The notes under the pieces are model-generated. The model did no database searches and had not been told where the DNA came from. It saw nothing but the letters and a program-made list of their open reading frames with translations. This document shows positions 7,307-16,704 of a stretch of DNA of 64,000 bases, piece after piece; the first letter of the stretch is position 1; the number at the start of each line of letters is the position of its first letter. A program made the position numbers and the translations under genes. Source of the stretch: Bacillus sp. J37 (GTDB lineage Bacteria > Bacillota > Bacilli > Bacillales > Bacillaceae); contig NZ_JAEK01000020.1 of the NCBI RefSeq assembly GCF_000518865.1, positions 1 to 64,000 on the forward strand. The letters run 5' to 3'.

Positions 7307-9103
7307 ATGATACTTAATCGTCAAAATCTCTATATTACGTTCATCTGTCTATTCAGCATGATTCTCCTCTTTTTGAATCTGCCTCTTTATGTTGTGGAGC
7401 TATCAAATTGGGTCTTAATTTATACACTCATTGGAGCTATTCTCCTCTTGAATCATTTCAACATTATTCTTCCGTCCGGAAATTCTCTCTCAATGGATTC
7501 TGCTATTTATTTAGCATGTATCTTTTTGTTTGGATTAAATGTACCACTCTATGTACTAATCCTAAGTAGTTTAGCCTTTTTCCTTATTCGTTTTAAACTA
7601 GAATGGTGGAAGCATTTGTTCAATTTTGCCAACTATTCAATTATGATCATTACAACTTATTATACGTTTATCATCACAGGCGGAACAGTCGGGAGTATAG
7701 ACATCACAAATCTATGGCCTTATACCATATCGTTAACCGTCTATTTTATCCTGAATGTTATCATTATGTGGCTGTACTTTTTCTTAGTAACGAAACAGCC
7801 TTTTGGGACAGTTTTTCAAAGTTTATTAAGTAAAGATGATTTAAAAGAAGCGTTCATTAGTTATTTATGCACATTGGTGCTATCACTTGTCATGACGATT
7901 GTTATTCATGCACAACCAATCTTTGGCGTTTTCTTATTTATTTCTCTATCTATTACTCTGTCACTCGCCTTTCAGAAAGTGTTTTCTTTGTATAAAAATG
8001 AAGAAACAAGAGCACAAAAAGACTTTTTAACAGGCCTGTATAACCATGGTTATTTTAAACAAACGCTTGATGAATACATTAAAAAAAGTGAATATGAAGA
8101 TCCGTTTTCTATCGCATTGCTGGACTTAGATGATTTTAAAAAATACAACGATTTCAATGGACATGTTCAAGGCGATGAGCTGTTAACATTCTTTGGTAGC
8201 TTCTTATCAGAAAAAATAAAGGATCTCCCTTACATTGCCGCACGGTACGGCGGGGAAGAATTCGGGATCATCATGCCTGAAACAAGCCAGGAAAAAGCAA
8301 AAATGTTCATGGACAAACTACGCAAGGAATACAATGATACCCCTTTTAAAGGTGTTGATATTCTACCATTAAGGTGCCTATCCTTCTCTTCTGGAATTAC
8401 AGAGTATGAAAAAGGCACATACGGAGCTTCTGAGCTACTAGCAAGAGCGGACAAAGCGCTTTATTTTGCTAAGGCTGAAGGGAAAAACAATTGCCAAATT
8501 TATAAAGAAGGTCGCTTTAATCATAAAGGACCTCAAATTAAAGAGGAAATTGAAGGTCTAGAACAGCAGCTGCAGATTTTTCTATCAAAGGATATCTACA
8601 CATATCAACACAGCAAAAGAGTGTTCAGATATGCCGTCGACATTAGTGATCAACTCTCGCTAAGTGAGGATGAAAAAAGAAGGTTAATACTCGGAGCTCT
8701 CATCCATGATATCGGAAAACTTGAAATCCCACGTGACATCATTAATAAAAAGGGCAAACTGCAAGTTCACGAATGGGAAATGATGAAAAAACACGTGACG
8801 TACGGCAAAGAAATTCTGGCATCTACGAAAAAATACGATGATCTCCTGCCGCTTGTCGAGCTTCACCACGAACGCTACGACGGAAAAGGATATCCATACG
8901 GACTCAAAGGAGAAAACATCCCAAAGCTCGCCCGGATTCTCTGCATCATCGACTCCTTCGATGCCATGACAACAGAACGACCTTACCAAAAAACCAAAAC
9001 CTTCGAAGAAGCCATCAAAGAACTACGCAAATGCTCAGGCCAACAATTCGACCCAGCCCTTGTCGAACCGTTCATTAAGTTAGTGGAACAGGGGGACAGG
9101 TAA
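7307..9103 (+). CDS. Membrane-bound GGDEF / HD-GYP cyclic-di-GMP enzyme
   Basis: A 598-residue protein with a seven- or eight-helix membrane sensor region (residues 1-220), a GGDEF domain (about 240-365) and an HD-GYP domain (about 400-590). The diguanylate cyclase signature GGEEF (315-319) is intact. So are the HD pair (467-468) and the HHERYDGKGYP stretch (about 520-530) of the phosphodiesterase, so both making and breaking c-di-GMP are possible. The input signal is unknown. The last codons and the stop lie within a copy of the dispersed palindrome (9093-9111), and the stop TAA is the centre of that palindrome. The preceding ~200 bases have strongly C-biased third positions. The ribosome site before 7307 is weak. 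Confidence 0.9.
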   Translation: MILNRQNLYITFICLFSMILLFLNLPLYVVELSNWVLIYTLIGAILLLNHFNIILPSGNSLSMDSAIYLACIFLFGLNVPLYVLILSSLAFFLIRFKLEWWKHLFNFANYSIMIITTYYTFIITGGTVGSIDITNLWPYTISLTVYFILNVIIMWLYFFLVTKQPFGTVFQSLLSKDDLKEAFISYLCTLVLSLVMTIVIHAQPIFGVFLFISLSITLSLAFQKVFSLYKNEETRAQKDFLTGLYNHGYFKQTLDEYIKKSEYEDPFSIALLDLDDFKKYNDFNGHVQGDELLTFFGSFLSEKIKDLPYIAARYGGEEFGIIMPETSQEKAKMFMDKLRKEYNDTPFKGVDILPLRCLSFSSGITEYEKGTYGASELLARADKALYFAKAEGKNNCQIYKEGRFNHKGPQIKEEIEGLEQQLQIFLSKDIYTYQHSKRVFRYAVDISDQLSLSEDEKRRLILGALIHDIGKLEIPRDIINKKGKLQVHEWEMMKKHVTYGKEILASTKKYDDLLPLVELHHERYDGKGYPYGLKGENIPKLARILCIIDSFDAMTTERPYQKTKTFEEAIKELRKCSGQQFDPALVEPFIKLVEQGDR

Positions 9104-9111
9104 CCTGTCCC
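9093..9111. repeat. Palindrome containing the stop codon of the HD-GYP gene; left flank of the RAYT
   Basis: GGGACAGGTAACCTGTCCC, a perfect palindrome whose central TAA is the stop codon of the upstream gene. It is also the left of two palindromes flanking the RAYT transposase gene. Confidence 0.85.
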
Positions 9112-9234
9112 AGTTCCAATTTCTTGCAGAATTCAAGTGGAAAAAGTAGAATAATTTATGTGTGAATTTCCCCTCCCCTCATTGCACCTCTGGTTTCGTC
9201 TCCAATCTCTTTCGTTTATCTATAATTCAAAAGT

Positions 9235-9870
9235 GTGGTGGTCCCTATCCCTAGAATAGCAAGAAAAAAGAGTCCAAACGGCAATCATATTCATCTATTG
9301 ATAAAGGAGTCAGATAATATCTCAAATGTGATAAAGCGAATCAGTTCAAGCTATGTTTACTGGTACAATTTGAAATATGAACGCTGTGGTCATTTGTTTC
9401 AAGAACGGTTTAAAAGCGAAAATGTTGATAGTATAAGATATTTTCTTACCGTGCTTCGTTATATTCACCAAAACCCGCTAAAAGCAGGATTATTTCCTAC
9501 TATCTTCGAATGCAAATGGACAAGCATCCATGAGTACCTTCATAAAGCAACGATTATTGATGTAGATTATCCCCTTCAATTTTTCTCTTCAGATAGAAAA
9601 CAAGCCCTTTTATTGTTCAAGGATTATATGGAAAAACCAAATGATGATCAATGCTTGGAAGATACCGTAAGAATACGGTTAACAGATGATGAAGTAAAAA
9701 GGTACCTTTTTGAAATAGGTGTGTCCAACATAAACATGTTGCAGCACATGGACAAGGAGGAACGAGATTCTGTCCTATTTAGACTTAAGGCTGTAAACGG
9801 CATTAGTTTAAGGCAAATTGCAAGAGTGACAGGTATTTCGAAGAGTGTGATCCAGAGGGCTGGGAAGTGA
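9235..9870 (+). pseudogene. REP-associated tyrosine transposase (RAYT, IS200/Y1 superfamily), internally deleted
   Basis: Residues 18-20 (HIH in NHIHLLIKE) are the HUH metal-binding motif of Y1 transposases. The downstream 'RYIHQNPLKAG' stretch carries the probable catalytic tyrosine region, and the C-terminal 'ISLRQIARVTGISKSVIQ' is a helix-turn-helix seen in Firmicute RAYTs. In family members the opening 'PR.ARKKS' is followed by some 60-70 residues before the HUH motif. Here it is followed at once by 'PNGNHIHLL', so an internal deletion is likely. No good ribosome site precedes the GTG at 9235. RAYTs are domesticated single-copy transposases that mobilise REP palindromes. Copies of the GGGACA palindrome stand on both sides (9093 and 10133). 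It is probably inactive now. Confidence 0.8.
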
Positions 9871-10245
9871 CGTGCATGACCTTACAAAGAACACGTAGCT
9901 TTAGAAATGAGTAGCGACAGAGCAACTTACATTGAACGTAAAAAAGGGAGAATTCTAGGAAGAGAAAAGATCTCTACTTCAATAAAAGCGATACAAAAAG
10001 CTGGAGTAACCGTGGTTATGCAAAAATTCTTCGTTTTTGTGATAGTTGAATCTTTGAGGAAAGCCTTGTTGTTTATTGTGTGTAGAACAAAAAACTTTTA
10101 GTAGGCAAGAGATGGAACAGCAATAAGCATCTGGGACAAGGAACCTGTCCCCATGTACCTGTTATTGGATATAGACTTCCTGCTTTGATTATATGATAAT
10201 AGGAGTATTGATATTTTTCTGTTAAGTAGAAAGGTGGGGAATGAC
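9871..10245. other. Gap between RAYT and PHP gene
   Basis: There is no convincing gene. A 64-codon frame at 9907-10101 has no ribosome site and no recognisable product. The right-flanking palindrome of the RAYT unit sits at 10133-10151. The ribosome site of the next gene is at 10231-10239. Confidence 0.4.
10133..10151. repeat. Dispersed palindrome, right flank of the RAYT
   Basis: GGGACAAGGAACCTGTCCC, identical to the copies at 6381, 17523, 17634 and 32879. With 9093-9111 it brackets the RAYT gene in a 1.06-kb REP-RAYT-REP unit. Confidence 0.85.
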
Positions 10246-11010
10246 ATGATAGATATCCATTGCCATATTCTCGACGGAATTGATGATGGTGCTCAGGATC
10301 TGGATGCTTCGTTGAATATGATTAAGCATGCGGTGAATGAGGGGATTACGAAGATTATTGCAACACCACATCATAAAAATGGAAAGTACGACAATGTTGC
10401 TTCTTCTATTAAAGATAAAGTTGTAGAGTTGAATAAGACGATTAAGGAACACAATCTTCCTATTGAAATATTACCTGGCCAGGAGTCACGAATTTATGGA
10501 GATCTTTTGGAGGATTATGATAAGGGCGAGATCTTGACTCTTAATCACTCAAAATATCTTTTTATTGAATTTCCGTCAAATCACGTACCAAGATATACAA
10601 AAAAGCTATTATTTGATATTCAACTGGCAGGACTTTCTCCAATCATTGTTCACCCTGAACGAAATTCGGAGATTATCGAGAATCCTTCGATTTTATATAA
10701 GTTGGTTGAACAAGGTGCTGCAACACAGGTAACAGCCTCAAGTGTCACTGGGCATTTTGGCAAGAAAATAAAAAAGTTTTCTCTTCAATTAATTGAATCA
10801 AACCAAGCGCATTTTATCGCATCAGATGCACATAATCTATCAGGAAGATCCTTCCGATTGCGCGAAGCTTATGATGAGATCGGAAAAGAATTTGGACGTG
10901 ATTTAGTCTACATGTTCCAGGAAAATGCAGAGTTGGTAGTTGAAGGTAACACAATTTATCGTCAACCACCTCAAGAGGTAAGACGTAAGAAATTTTTAGG
11001 AATATTTTAA
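10246..11010 (+). CDS. PHP-family tyrosine-protein phosphatase (YwqE/CapC-like)
   Basis: A 254-residue PHP-fold metal-dependent phosphatase. Metal-ligand motifs are visible in order: DIHCHILDGIDDGA near the N-terminus, ATPHH, E in 'PGQES', VHPERN and SDAHN. The family (B. subtilis YwqE, pneumococcal CpsB) removes phosphate from bacterial tyrosine kinases that control exopolysaccharide synthesis and UDP-glucose dehydrogenase. Here no kinase or modulator gene is adjacent, although a UDP-glucose dehydrogenase lies about 48 kb away. The ATG at 10246 follows AAGGTGGGG. An in-frame GTG at 10234 lies inside that site and is less likely. Confidence 0.88.
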   Translation: MIDIHCHILDGIDDGAQDLDASLNMIKHAVNEGITKIIATPHHKNGKYDNVASSIKDKVVELNKTIKEHNLPIEILPGQESRIYGDLLEDYDKGEILTLNHSKYLFIEFPSNHVPRYTKKLLFDIQLAGLSPIIVHPERNSEIIENPSILYKLVEQGAATQVTASSVTGHFGKKIKKFSLQLIESNQAHFIASDAHNLSGRSFRLREAYDEIGKEFGRDLVYMFQENAELVVEGNTIYRQPPQEVRRKKFLGIF

Positions 11011-11042
11011 AAGGACATGGTGAACATACCATGTTCTTTTTT
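11011..11042 (+). terminator. Terminator of the PHP gene
   Basis: An 11-bp stem (11011-11021 with 11028-11038, one G-U pair) followed by TTTTTT, directly after the stop. Confidence 0.75.
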
Positions 11043-11128
11043 GTGCGCAATATCACTAGCTAAAAAGATAGGGGATGTTAAATGTTAATCATTCCTTTAC
11101 ATAAAATTATCAAAACATTAACCCTGCC

Positions 11129-11134
11129 TATAAT
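11129..11134 (+). promoter_or_regulatory. Probable -10 box of the iron-type ABC operon
   Basis: TATAAT at 11129-11134 with a poor -35 candidate TTATCA (11107-11112, 16-bp spacing). I looked for a Fur box here and did not find a clear one. Confidence 0.35.
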
Positions 11135-11208
11135 GTCGCTTAACATCAATCTATTAAACTTACTATAAAAGTTTTGAGAAGATGTTGAAAATTTTAGGAG
11201 GAAAAAAC

Positions 11209-12228
11209 ATGAATCTAGTAAAAGGCGGATTTCTATTAAGTCTTGTATCTCTAGCACTTGTTGGCTGCGGAAGTGAAGAAAGCAGTACAAATAATGGCAG
11301 CTCAACTGGAATTGAAGGAGATTTATCTTTTTATACATCACAACCGGATGAGGATGCGCAGAAGTTAGTAGATGCATTCACTGAAAAATATCCTGATGTA
11401 AATGTCCAAACATATCGATCAGGGACAGAAGAGGTCATTAGCAAAATTAAAGCTGAGCAGAAAGCCGGAGATGTTCAAGCCGATGTATTACTAGTGGCGG
11501 ACTCTGTCACCTTTGAGGACTTGAAGGAAGAGGATCTATTACTTGAATATAAGTCAGAGGAACTCAGTGAAATACCCTCTAATCTAGTAGATCCTGATGG
11601 CATGTATGCCGGGACAAAGGTTATGGCTACGGCTTTAGTAGCAAACACAGCAAATGTAAAGGAAATGCCTGACTCATGGAACGTCCTCTCGGATAATAGT
11701 GCGAAAGGTAAAACGATCATGCCAAGTCCGTTTTATTCAGGTGCTGCAGCCTATAATTTAGGTGTATTTACACGTAATGAAGCATTTGGCTGGGATTATT
11801 TTAAGAGTTTAAAAGAAAATGAAATGACGGTGACAAAAGGAAATGGAGCTGTTCTTCAAGCTGTTGCAGATGGGGAAAAAGCATACGGAATGGTTGTCGA
11901 TTTTATCGTAGCCCGAGCAAAAGCGGAAGGATCACCAGTTGAATTAATTTATCCAAAAGAAGGAGTGCCTGTTATTACTGAGCCAATCGGTATTATGAAA
12001 GATGCTGAAAATGAAGAAGCGGCTAAGGCATTTGTTGATTTTGTATTATCGGAAGAAGGTCAAGAATTAGCGGCGGAAATAGGCTACACACCGATTCGTA
12101 AAGGTGTTGACGCTCCGGAAGGCTTACAGACGATTGACGAAATGAACGTGATCGATGCAGATATAAGTGAGCTTTATCAAGCAAAAGAAAAAGATAAAAA
12201 GGAATTTGAAGCAATTTTTGGACAATAA
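11209..12228 (+). CDS. Iron(III)-type ABC transporter substrate-binding lipoprotein (FbpA/FutA-like)
   Basis: A 339-residue lipoprotein with a signal sequence ending in lipobox LVGC (Cys20). The fold and phrases such as 'LSFYTSQPDEDAQKLVDAF' and 'PIGIMKDAENEEAAKAFVDF' are typical of the Fbp/Afu/Fut periplasmic-binding family. That family carries Fe3+, but related members carry 2-aminoethylphosphonate or thiamine, so the ligand is inferred. The ATG at 11209 has AGGAGG just upstream. An in-frame ATG at 11182 does not. It heads a three-gene operon with a fused permease and an ATPase. Confidence 0.85.
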   Translation: MNLVKGGFLLSLVSLALVGCGSEESSTNNGSSTGIEGDLSFYTSQPDEDAQKLVDAFTEKYPDVNVQTYRSGTEEVISKIKAEQKAGDVQADVLLVADSVTFEDLKEEDLLLEYKSEELSEIPSNLVDPDGMYAGTKVMATALVANTANVKEMPDSWNVLSDNSAKGKTIMPSPFYSGAAAYNLGVFTRNEAFGWDYFKSLKENEMTVTKGNGAVLQAVADGEKAYGMVVDFIVARAKAEGSPVELIYPKEGVPVITEPIGIMKDAENEEAAKAFVDFVLSEEGQELAAEIGYTPIRKGVDAPEGLQTIDEMNVIDADISELYQAKEKDKKEFEAIFGQ

Positions 12229-12314
12229 TGGCTTGGAAATTATAAGGCTAATCCAGTGCTTTATACTTGAGATAGCCTTATTTCCTTTTTAAAAGGTAAG
12301 GAGAGAAATTCCTC

Positions 12315-14030
12315 ATGTTGCAAAGCTTTGTTCATCGTGTCCAACAACAAAATAAATGGTGGTTTTTAATGGGTGCACTGTTTGTAGTAATCTTTTTTGT
12401 TGTACCTATTTTCAGACTGGTCTTCTTAAGCTTTTCTTCAGAAGGCGGGATTACTTTCGAAAACTATACATCCGTGCTTCAAGATCGTTCAACATGGAAA
12501 ACGATTGAAAATACGTTATATGTTGTGGTGGGTTCGTCTATTATTGCGATTATCTTAGGGATTATGACAGCTTGGGTTGTTGCGTACACAAATATTAGAC
12601 AAAAGAAGATGATTCAATTATTCATTTTTTTACCTTTTATTATCCCTTCCTATATTACAACATTAGCATGGACTCAATTTATGAGTAAAAACGGATTTTT
12701 CGCTAATCTATTAAGTTTGCTTCCCGGATCTTTAGAGCCGCTGAACATGTATAGTTTACACGGAATCATTATTGTGATGGGATTAACCCATTACCCGCTG
12801 GTTTACTTATTAACGGTAGGGGTTCTTAGAAAAATTCCACGTGATTTTGAATATGCGGCAAGGGTTTCAGGATCAAGCAAGTGGCAGTCTTTCAAAAACA
12901 TTACGCTTCCTCTTGCATTACCTGGGATTGCTAGTGGCGGATTTCTTGCTTTTATTGCGAGCTTAGATAACTTTGGTATTCCTGCGTTTCTTGGGATACC
13001 GGGTAATATAAGAGTACTAAGTACATATATATATGAGCAAATTGTAGGGTTAGGACCAAATTCCTTTGAAAGAGCGGCAACCTTATCGGTCATTTTAGGA
13101 TTCATTGCTTTAACAGGTACGTTTATTCAGTGGCTGCTGTTAAAGAAGTCTAGAAACAATGAAACAGCTGTTGAGGATAAAGAACCAAGATTTCTATTTT
13201 CGAAAAGAAAGCGCCTGATGATTGAACTGCTTTTATGGAGTTTTTTGTTGCTGACAACAATGGTTCCGCTTATCTCAATGCTTTCTGCCTCTCTCATTAA
13301 AGCCTATGGGTTGCCGTTTGCACCTGAACATATAAGTTTGAAAAACTATCAATTTGTGTTGCTTGAAAATCAAAAAGCGATCACTTCCTTGAAGAACAGT
13401 GCGATTTTAGCGATCATTACCACTATTTTTTGTTTGGTGATAGGTACGGGTATTGCCTATATAAGAACAAAAAAACCTTCAATCTTGTCAAAGGGTTTAG
13501 AGATGATCATCGGCATTCCGTATGCATTGCCCGGTACGGTTTTAGCGTTAGCGATGATTTTTGCTTGGATGGAACCAATTCCGGGGTGGAATCCAGGGAT
13601 ATACGGGACGATTATGATTCTCTTCATTGCCTATGTTACCCGTTTTTTAATCTTACAGGTTAGGGGAAGCATTACGGCGTTCATGCAGGTGGATCCTTCA
13701 ATAGAGGAGGCGGCAAGAGTGAGCGGTTCTAATGGATTTTTTAAGTGGAAAAAAGTCTTGCTGCCATTGATTATCCCCGGTGTTATCAGTGGTGCGTTAC
13801 TCGTCTTTTTAACAGCACTAACTGAATTAACGGTTTCATCGCTGCTATGGTCCAGTGGAACGGAAACGATAGGACTTGTTATTTTTAACTTTGAACAAGC
13901 AGGGTATTCAACCTATTCAACTGCCTTTTCTTGTATAGTCGTTCTTTTCATCTTATTGGCTTTTTTTATACTATCTTTTTTGCAAAAGTTATGGGATCGG
14001 AGGGTGCTGCATCATGACCACTCAAATTAA
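12315..14030 (+). CDS. Fused two-domain ABC permease (FbpB/AfuB-like)
   Basis: A 571-residue permease made of two homologous halves of about six membrane helices each. Each half has its own EAA loop ('YAARVSGSSKWQSF' near residue 180 and 'EEAARVSGSNGFFKWKK' near 470). This fused layout is characteristic of iron(III) and 2-aminoethylphosphonate importers. The ribosome site AAGGAGAG precedes the ATG. The 3' end overlaps the ATPase gene by 17 nt. Confidence 0.9.
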   Translation: MLQSFVHRVQQQNKWWFLMGALFVVIFFVVPIFRLVFLSFSSEGGITFENYTSVLQDRSTWKTIENTLYVVVGSSIIAIILGIMTAWVVAYTNIRQKKMIQLFIFLPFIIPSYITTLAWTQFMSKNGFFANLLSLLPGSLEPLNMYSLHGIIIVMGLTHYPLVYLLTVGVLRKIPRDFEYAARVSGSSKWQSFKNITLPLALPGIASGGFLAFIASLDNFGIPAFLGIPGNIRVLSTYIYEQIVGLGPNSFERAATLSVILGFIALTGTFIQWLLLKKSRNNETAVEDKEPRFLFSKRKRLMIELLLWSFLLLTTMVPLISMLSASLIKAYGLPFAPEHISLKNYQFVLLENQKAITSLKNSAILAIITTIFCLVIGTGIAYIRTKKPSILSKGLEMIIGIPYALPGTVLALAMIFAWMEPIPGWNPGIYGTIMILFIAYVTRFLILQVRGSITAFMQVDPSIEEAARVSGSNGFFKWKKVLLPLIIPGVISGALLVFLTALTELTVSSLLWSSGTETIGLVIFNFEQAGYSTYSTAFSCIVVLFILLAFFILSFLQKLWDRRVLHHDHSN

Positions 14031-15087
14031 GAATGTAGGTAAAAGCTTTGGCTCATTTCGGGCACTGCAGCAAATCAATCTTGATATTAATGAAGGAGAG
14101 TTTGTTGCGATACTTGGTCCATCAGGCTGCGGAAAAACAACATTGCTTCGCTTATTAGCCGGTTTTGATTCTCCAACTTCAGGTGAAGTAGTAATGAAAA
14201 ATCAAGTAGTCGCTGATGAAACGTCCTTCCTGCCGCCGGAGAAACGTAACATTGGAATGGTGTTTCAATCCTTTGCTTTGTGGCCGCATATGAATGTAAG
14301 GGACCATATTCGTTTCCCAATGAAACATCATCAATTTTTAAGTGAAGATCTTAAAAAGGGCATGGATTTTAGAGTTGATGAAGTATTAAAGATGGTGGAT
14401 ATGTATCATCTTGGAGAACGAATGCCGAGTGAACTCTCTGGAGGTCAAAAACAGAGGGTAGCCCTAGCGCGTGCGATCGCCCCAAAACCGTCTTTATTGT
14501 TAATGGATGAACCACTTAGTAGTTTAGATGCTGAATTGCGCATGTCGATGCGAAAAGAGATTCAGCAACTGCACCATTTGACGGCTGCTTCGATTGTGTA
14601 TGTTACTCATGACCAAAGTGAGGCACTGGCGATGGCCGATAAAATTGTTGTCATGAATAAAGGGAAGATAGAACAAGTAGGCACGCCAAAGGAAATTTAC
14701 AGCTCGCCAACATCACCATTTGTTGCCTCCTTTGTTGGAAAAGCGAACTTAATCCAGGGGAAATGGGAAGGATCCGCATTTTACCCTTTCCATCAGAAGA
14801 CAATTAAATGGGATGGAACGGCTGTAACAGAGGAATTGAGAAGGGAAAACCTCTTTCCTGCCCGTCCGGAACAGCTTGAAATCTCATTTAGAGAAGCTGG
14901 TATAAAAGGAGTTATTACGAATGTTCAGTATCAAGGAAAAGAGATTCACTATACGGTTACAATAAAAGAGGAGCAGTGGGTGATCCACCAAGACCTTGAT
15001 GACATGTTTTCTATAGGTGAGGAAGTATATATTCACTTAAAGGAGTCACAAACTAGAACGGAGAAAAAACAACTTCATTTTGTATAA
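14014..15087 (+). CDS. Iron(III)-type ABC transporter ATPase (FbpC/AfuC-like)
   Basis: A 357-residue ATPase. Walker A is GPSGCGKTT (about residue 34), the Q-loop is 'VFQSFALWPHM', the signature is LSGGQKQRVALARA and Walker B is LLLMDEPLSSLDAE, all intact. The C-terminal ~80 residues form a TOBE-like regulatory domain. It energises import by the two preceding gene products. GGAGGG lies 10 nt before its ATG, inside the permease gene. Confidence 0.9.
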   Translation: MTTQIKNVGKSFGSFRALQQINLDINEGEFVAILGPSGCGKTTLLRLLAGFDSPTSGEVVMKNQVVADETSFLPPEKRNIGMVFQSFALWPHMNVRDHIRFPMKHHQFLSEDLKKGMDFRVDEVLKMVDMYHLGERMPSELSGGQKQRVALARAIAPKPSLLLMDEPLSSLDAELRMSMRKEIQQLHHLTAASIVYVTHDQSEALAMADKIVVMNKGKIEQVGTPKEIYSSPTSPFVASFVGKANLIQGKWEGSAFYPFHQKTIKWDGTAVTEELRRENLFPARPEQLEISFREAGIKGVITNVQYQGKEIHYTVTIKEEQWVIHQDLDDMFSIGEEVYIHLKESQTRTEKKQLHFV

Positions 15088-15097
15088 AAAGTAAAAA

Positions 15098-15128
15098 ACA
15101 GGCTGACCCCATGATGAGTCAGCCTTGT
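15098..15128. terminator. Bidirectional terminator between convergent genes
   Basis: GGCTGAC (15101-15107) pairs with GTCAGCC (15118-15124), with extra outer pairing. A-rich and T-rich flanks suit termination from both sides, and the genes at 15087 and 15137 converge here. Confidence 0.65.
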
Positions 15129-15136
15129 TAAATCCT

Positions 15137-16540
15137 TTATTCTTCTGATGGCTTGCCCCAAGCCTCTATATTTTTTAACCCTTCAATCGAATCCGCTGTA
15201 AAAGTAGGATCCTTCCCGGCTGAACGTTGCTTCATATAATCTGATAGAGCAGAGAAGGCGATTTTACCGAGTAGCGTAATCGCGATCAGGTTGATGATAG
15301 CCATTAGTCCCATGAACAAGTCAGCTAGACTCCAAACAAAGCTTAATGAAGCTAAAGAACCGAATGCAACCATTGCTACTACGGCAACACGATAGATGTT
15401 AAGGAATAATTTATTGTTGTTGATGAATTCAATATTTGATTCACCGTAGTAATAGTTTCCTACAATTGAACTGAAGGCAAACATAAGCACGATAATGGAT
15501 AAGAAAATACCAGCCCATGTTCCCATTGATGATTCAAGTGCTTGTTGAGTTAACACAATACCGTCTGATTCTGGTGAAGTATATAATCCGCTAAGCAAAA
15601 TGATAAACGCAGTTGAACTACAAATAATCAGTGTATCAACGAAGACACCAAGAGATTGGATAAGACCTTGTTTAACAGGGTGGCTAACATCAGCTGTAGC
15701 AGCAGCGTTTGGCGCACTACCCATTCCGGCTTCATTCGAGAACAATCCACGTTTAATTCCATTCATCATCGCAGCACCTAACGCACCACCTGCAGCTTCC
15801 TGTAATCCAAAGGCACTTTCAAAGATTAAAACAAATACACTAGGAATTTCTGTAATATTGATGATCATAATGAAAAGTGCAATTAAAATATAAGCTCCAG
15901 CCATAACCGGCACGATAATCTCTGATACTCTTGCAATTCTTTTAATCCCGCCGAAAATGATGATAGCGGTAATGATCGATAAAATAACCGCGATTAAAAC
16001 TTTGTTTATTCCAAATGATGAGTGAAAAGCACTCGTGATTGTATTGGCTTGAACAGAGTTAAAGGCTAATCCGAAGGTAAGTGTAATTAACACGGCAAAC
16101 GTCACACCCATCCAACGGGCATTTAACGCTTTTTCCATGTAGTAAGCAGGTCCGCCTCGGAATGTGTCTCCATCTTTTACTTTGTAAATTTGTGCTAATG
16201 TACTTTCTACAAACGCGGAGGCAGATCCAATAAGTGCGATAAGCCACATCCAAAATACAGCCCCGGGTCCACCCGTTGTAATGGCAATCGCAACACCGGC
16301 TAAGTTCCCTGTACCAACACGTGAAGCCGTACTAATACAAAAAGCCTGGAAGGATGACACACCTTTTTTATCGGCCCTTGCACCTTCCCCCAATAAACGA
16401 ACCATTTCACCAAATAAGCGAAACTGAACAAACTTTGTCCTAAACGTAAAATACAGCCCTAATCCTATTAACATAATAATTAATACATAAGACCACAATA
16501 ATGTATTCGTTCCATCAATCATACTCTCAATCAGGTTCAT
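15137..16540 (-). CDS. alsT: Sodium:alanine/glycine symporter (AGCS family, AlsT-like)
   Basis: A 467-residue integral membrane symporter of the AGCS family, which imports alanine, glycine or glutamine with Na+. Family hallmarks seen are 'YFTFRTKFVQFR' after the first helix, 'GVSSFQAFCISTASRVGTGNLAGVA' (20-odd residues, Gly-rich) and 'NEAGMGSAPNAAATA'. I start it at the ATG at 16540, preceded by GAGGGG, rather than the upstream in-frame codon at 16570. It stands alone, converging on the ABC operon. Exact substrate is not determinable here. Confidence 0.9.
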   Translation of the reverse strand: MNLIESMIDGTNTLLWSYVLIIMLIGLGLYFTFRTKFVQFRLFGEMVRLLGEGARADKKGVSSFQAFCISTASRVGTGNLAGVAIAITTGGPGAVFWMWLIALIGSASAFVESTLAQIYKVKDGDTFRGGPAYYMEKALNARWMGVTFAVLITLTFGLAFNSVQANTITSAFHSSFGINKVLIAVILSIITAIIIFGGIKRIARVSEIIVPVMAGAYILIALFIMIINITEIPSVFVLIFESAFGLQEAAGGALGAAMMNGIKRGLFSNEAGMGSAPNAAATADVSHPVKQGLIQSLGVFVDTLIICSSTAFIILLSGLYTSPESDGIVLTQQALESSMGTWAGIFLSIIVLMFAFSSIVGNYYYGESNIEFINNNKLFLNIYRVAVVAMVAFGSLASLSFVWSLADLFMGLMAIINLIAITLLGKIAFSALSDYMKQRSAGKDPTFTADSIEGLKNIEAWGKPSEE

Positions 16541-16624
16541 CCAAACACCCCTCATTATTTTATTCTTCATTAAATACTATTCAAAGTTATGCACTTTTAT
16601 TATATTAGCATATTGTGGGTCGGG

Positions 16625-16643
16625 GGGACAGGTTCCTTGACCC
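16625..16643. repeat. Dispersed palindrome (one mismatch)
   Basis: GGGACAGGTTCCTTGACCC preceded by GGGTCGGG, the inverted form of the GCGACCC/CGACCC tail of other copies. It lies upstream of the AlsT gene. Confidence 0.8.
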
Positions 16644-16663
16644 AATTTTTTGTCTATTCAAAA

Positions 16664-16692
16664 AAGGAGAACCGCCATATACGATTCTCCTT
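16664..16692 (-). terminator. Terminator of the YvrJ cluster
   Basis: AAGGAGAA (16664-16671) pairs with TTCTCCTT (16685-16692). The plus-strand A-run at 16659-16665 is a U-run on the minus strand, right after the YvrJ stop. Confidence 0.7.
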
Positions 16693-16704
16693 AGTACTAG
16701 CTGA

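Noticed and set aside
9907-10101. 64-codon frame after the RAYT
   Set aside because: No ribosome site, no recognisable product; probably remnant or chance frame.
11090-11165. Fur box before the iron-type ABC operon
   Set aside because: No stretch close to the GATAATGATTATC-type consensus; regulation by iron is unproven here.
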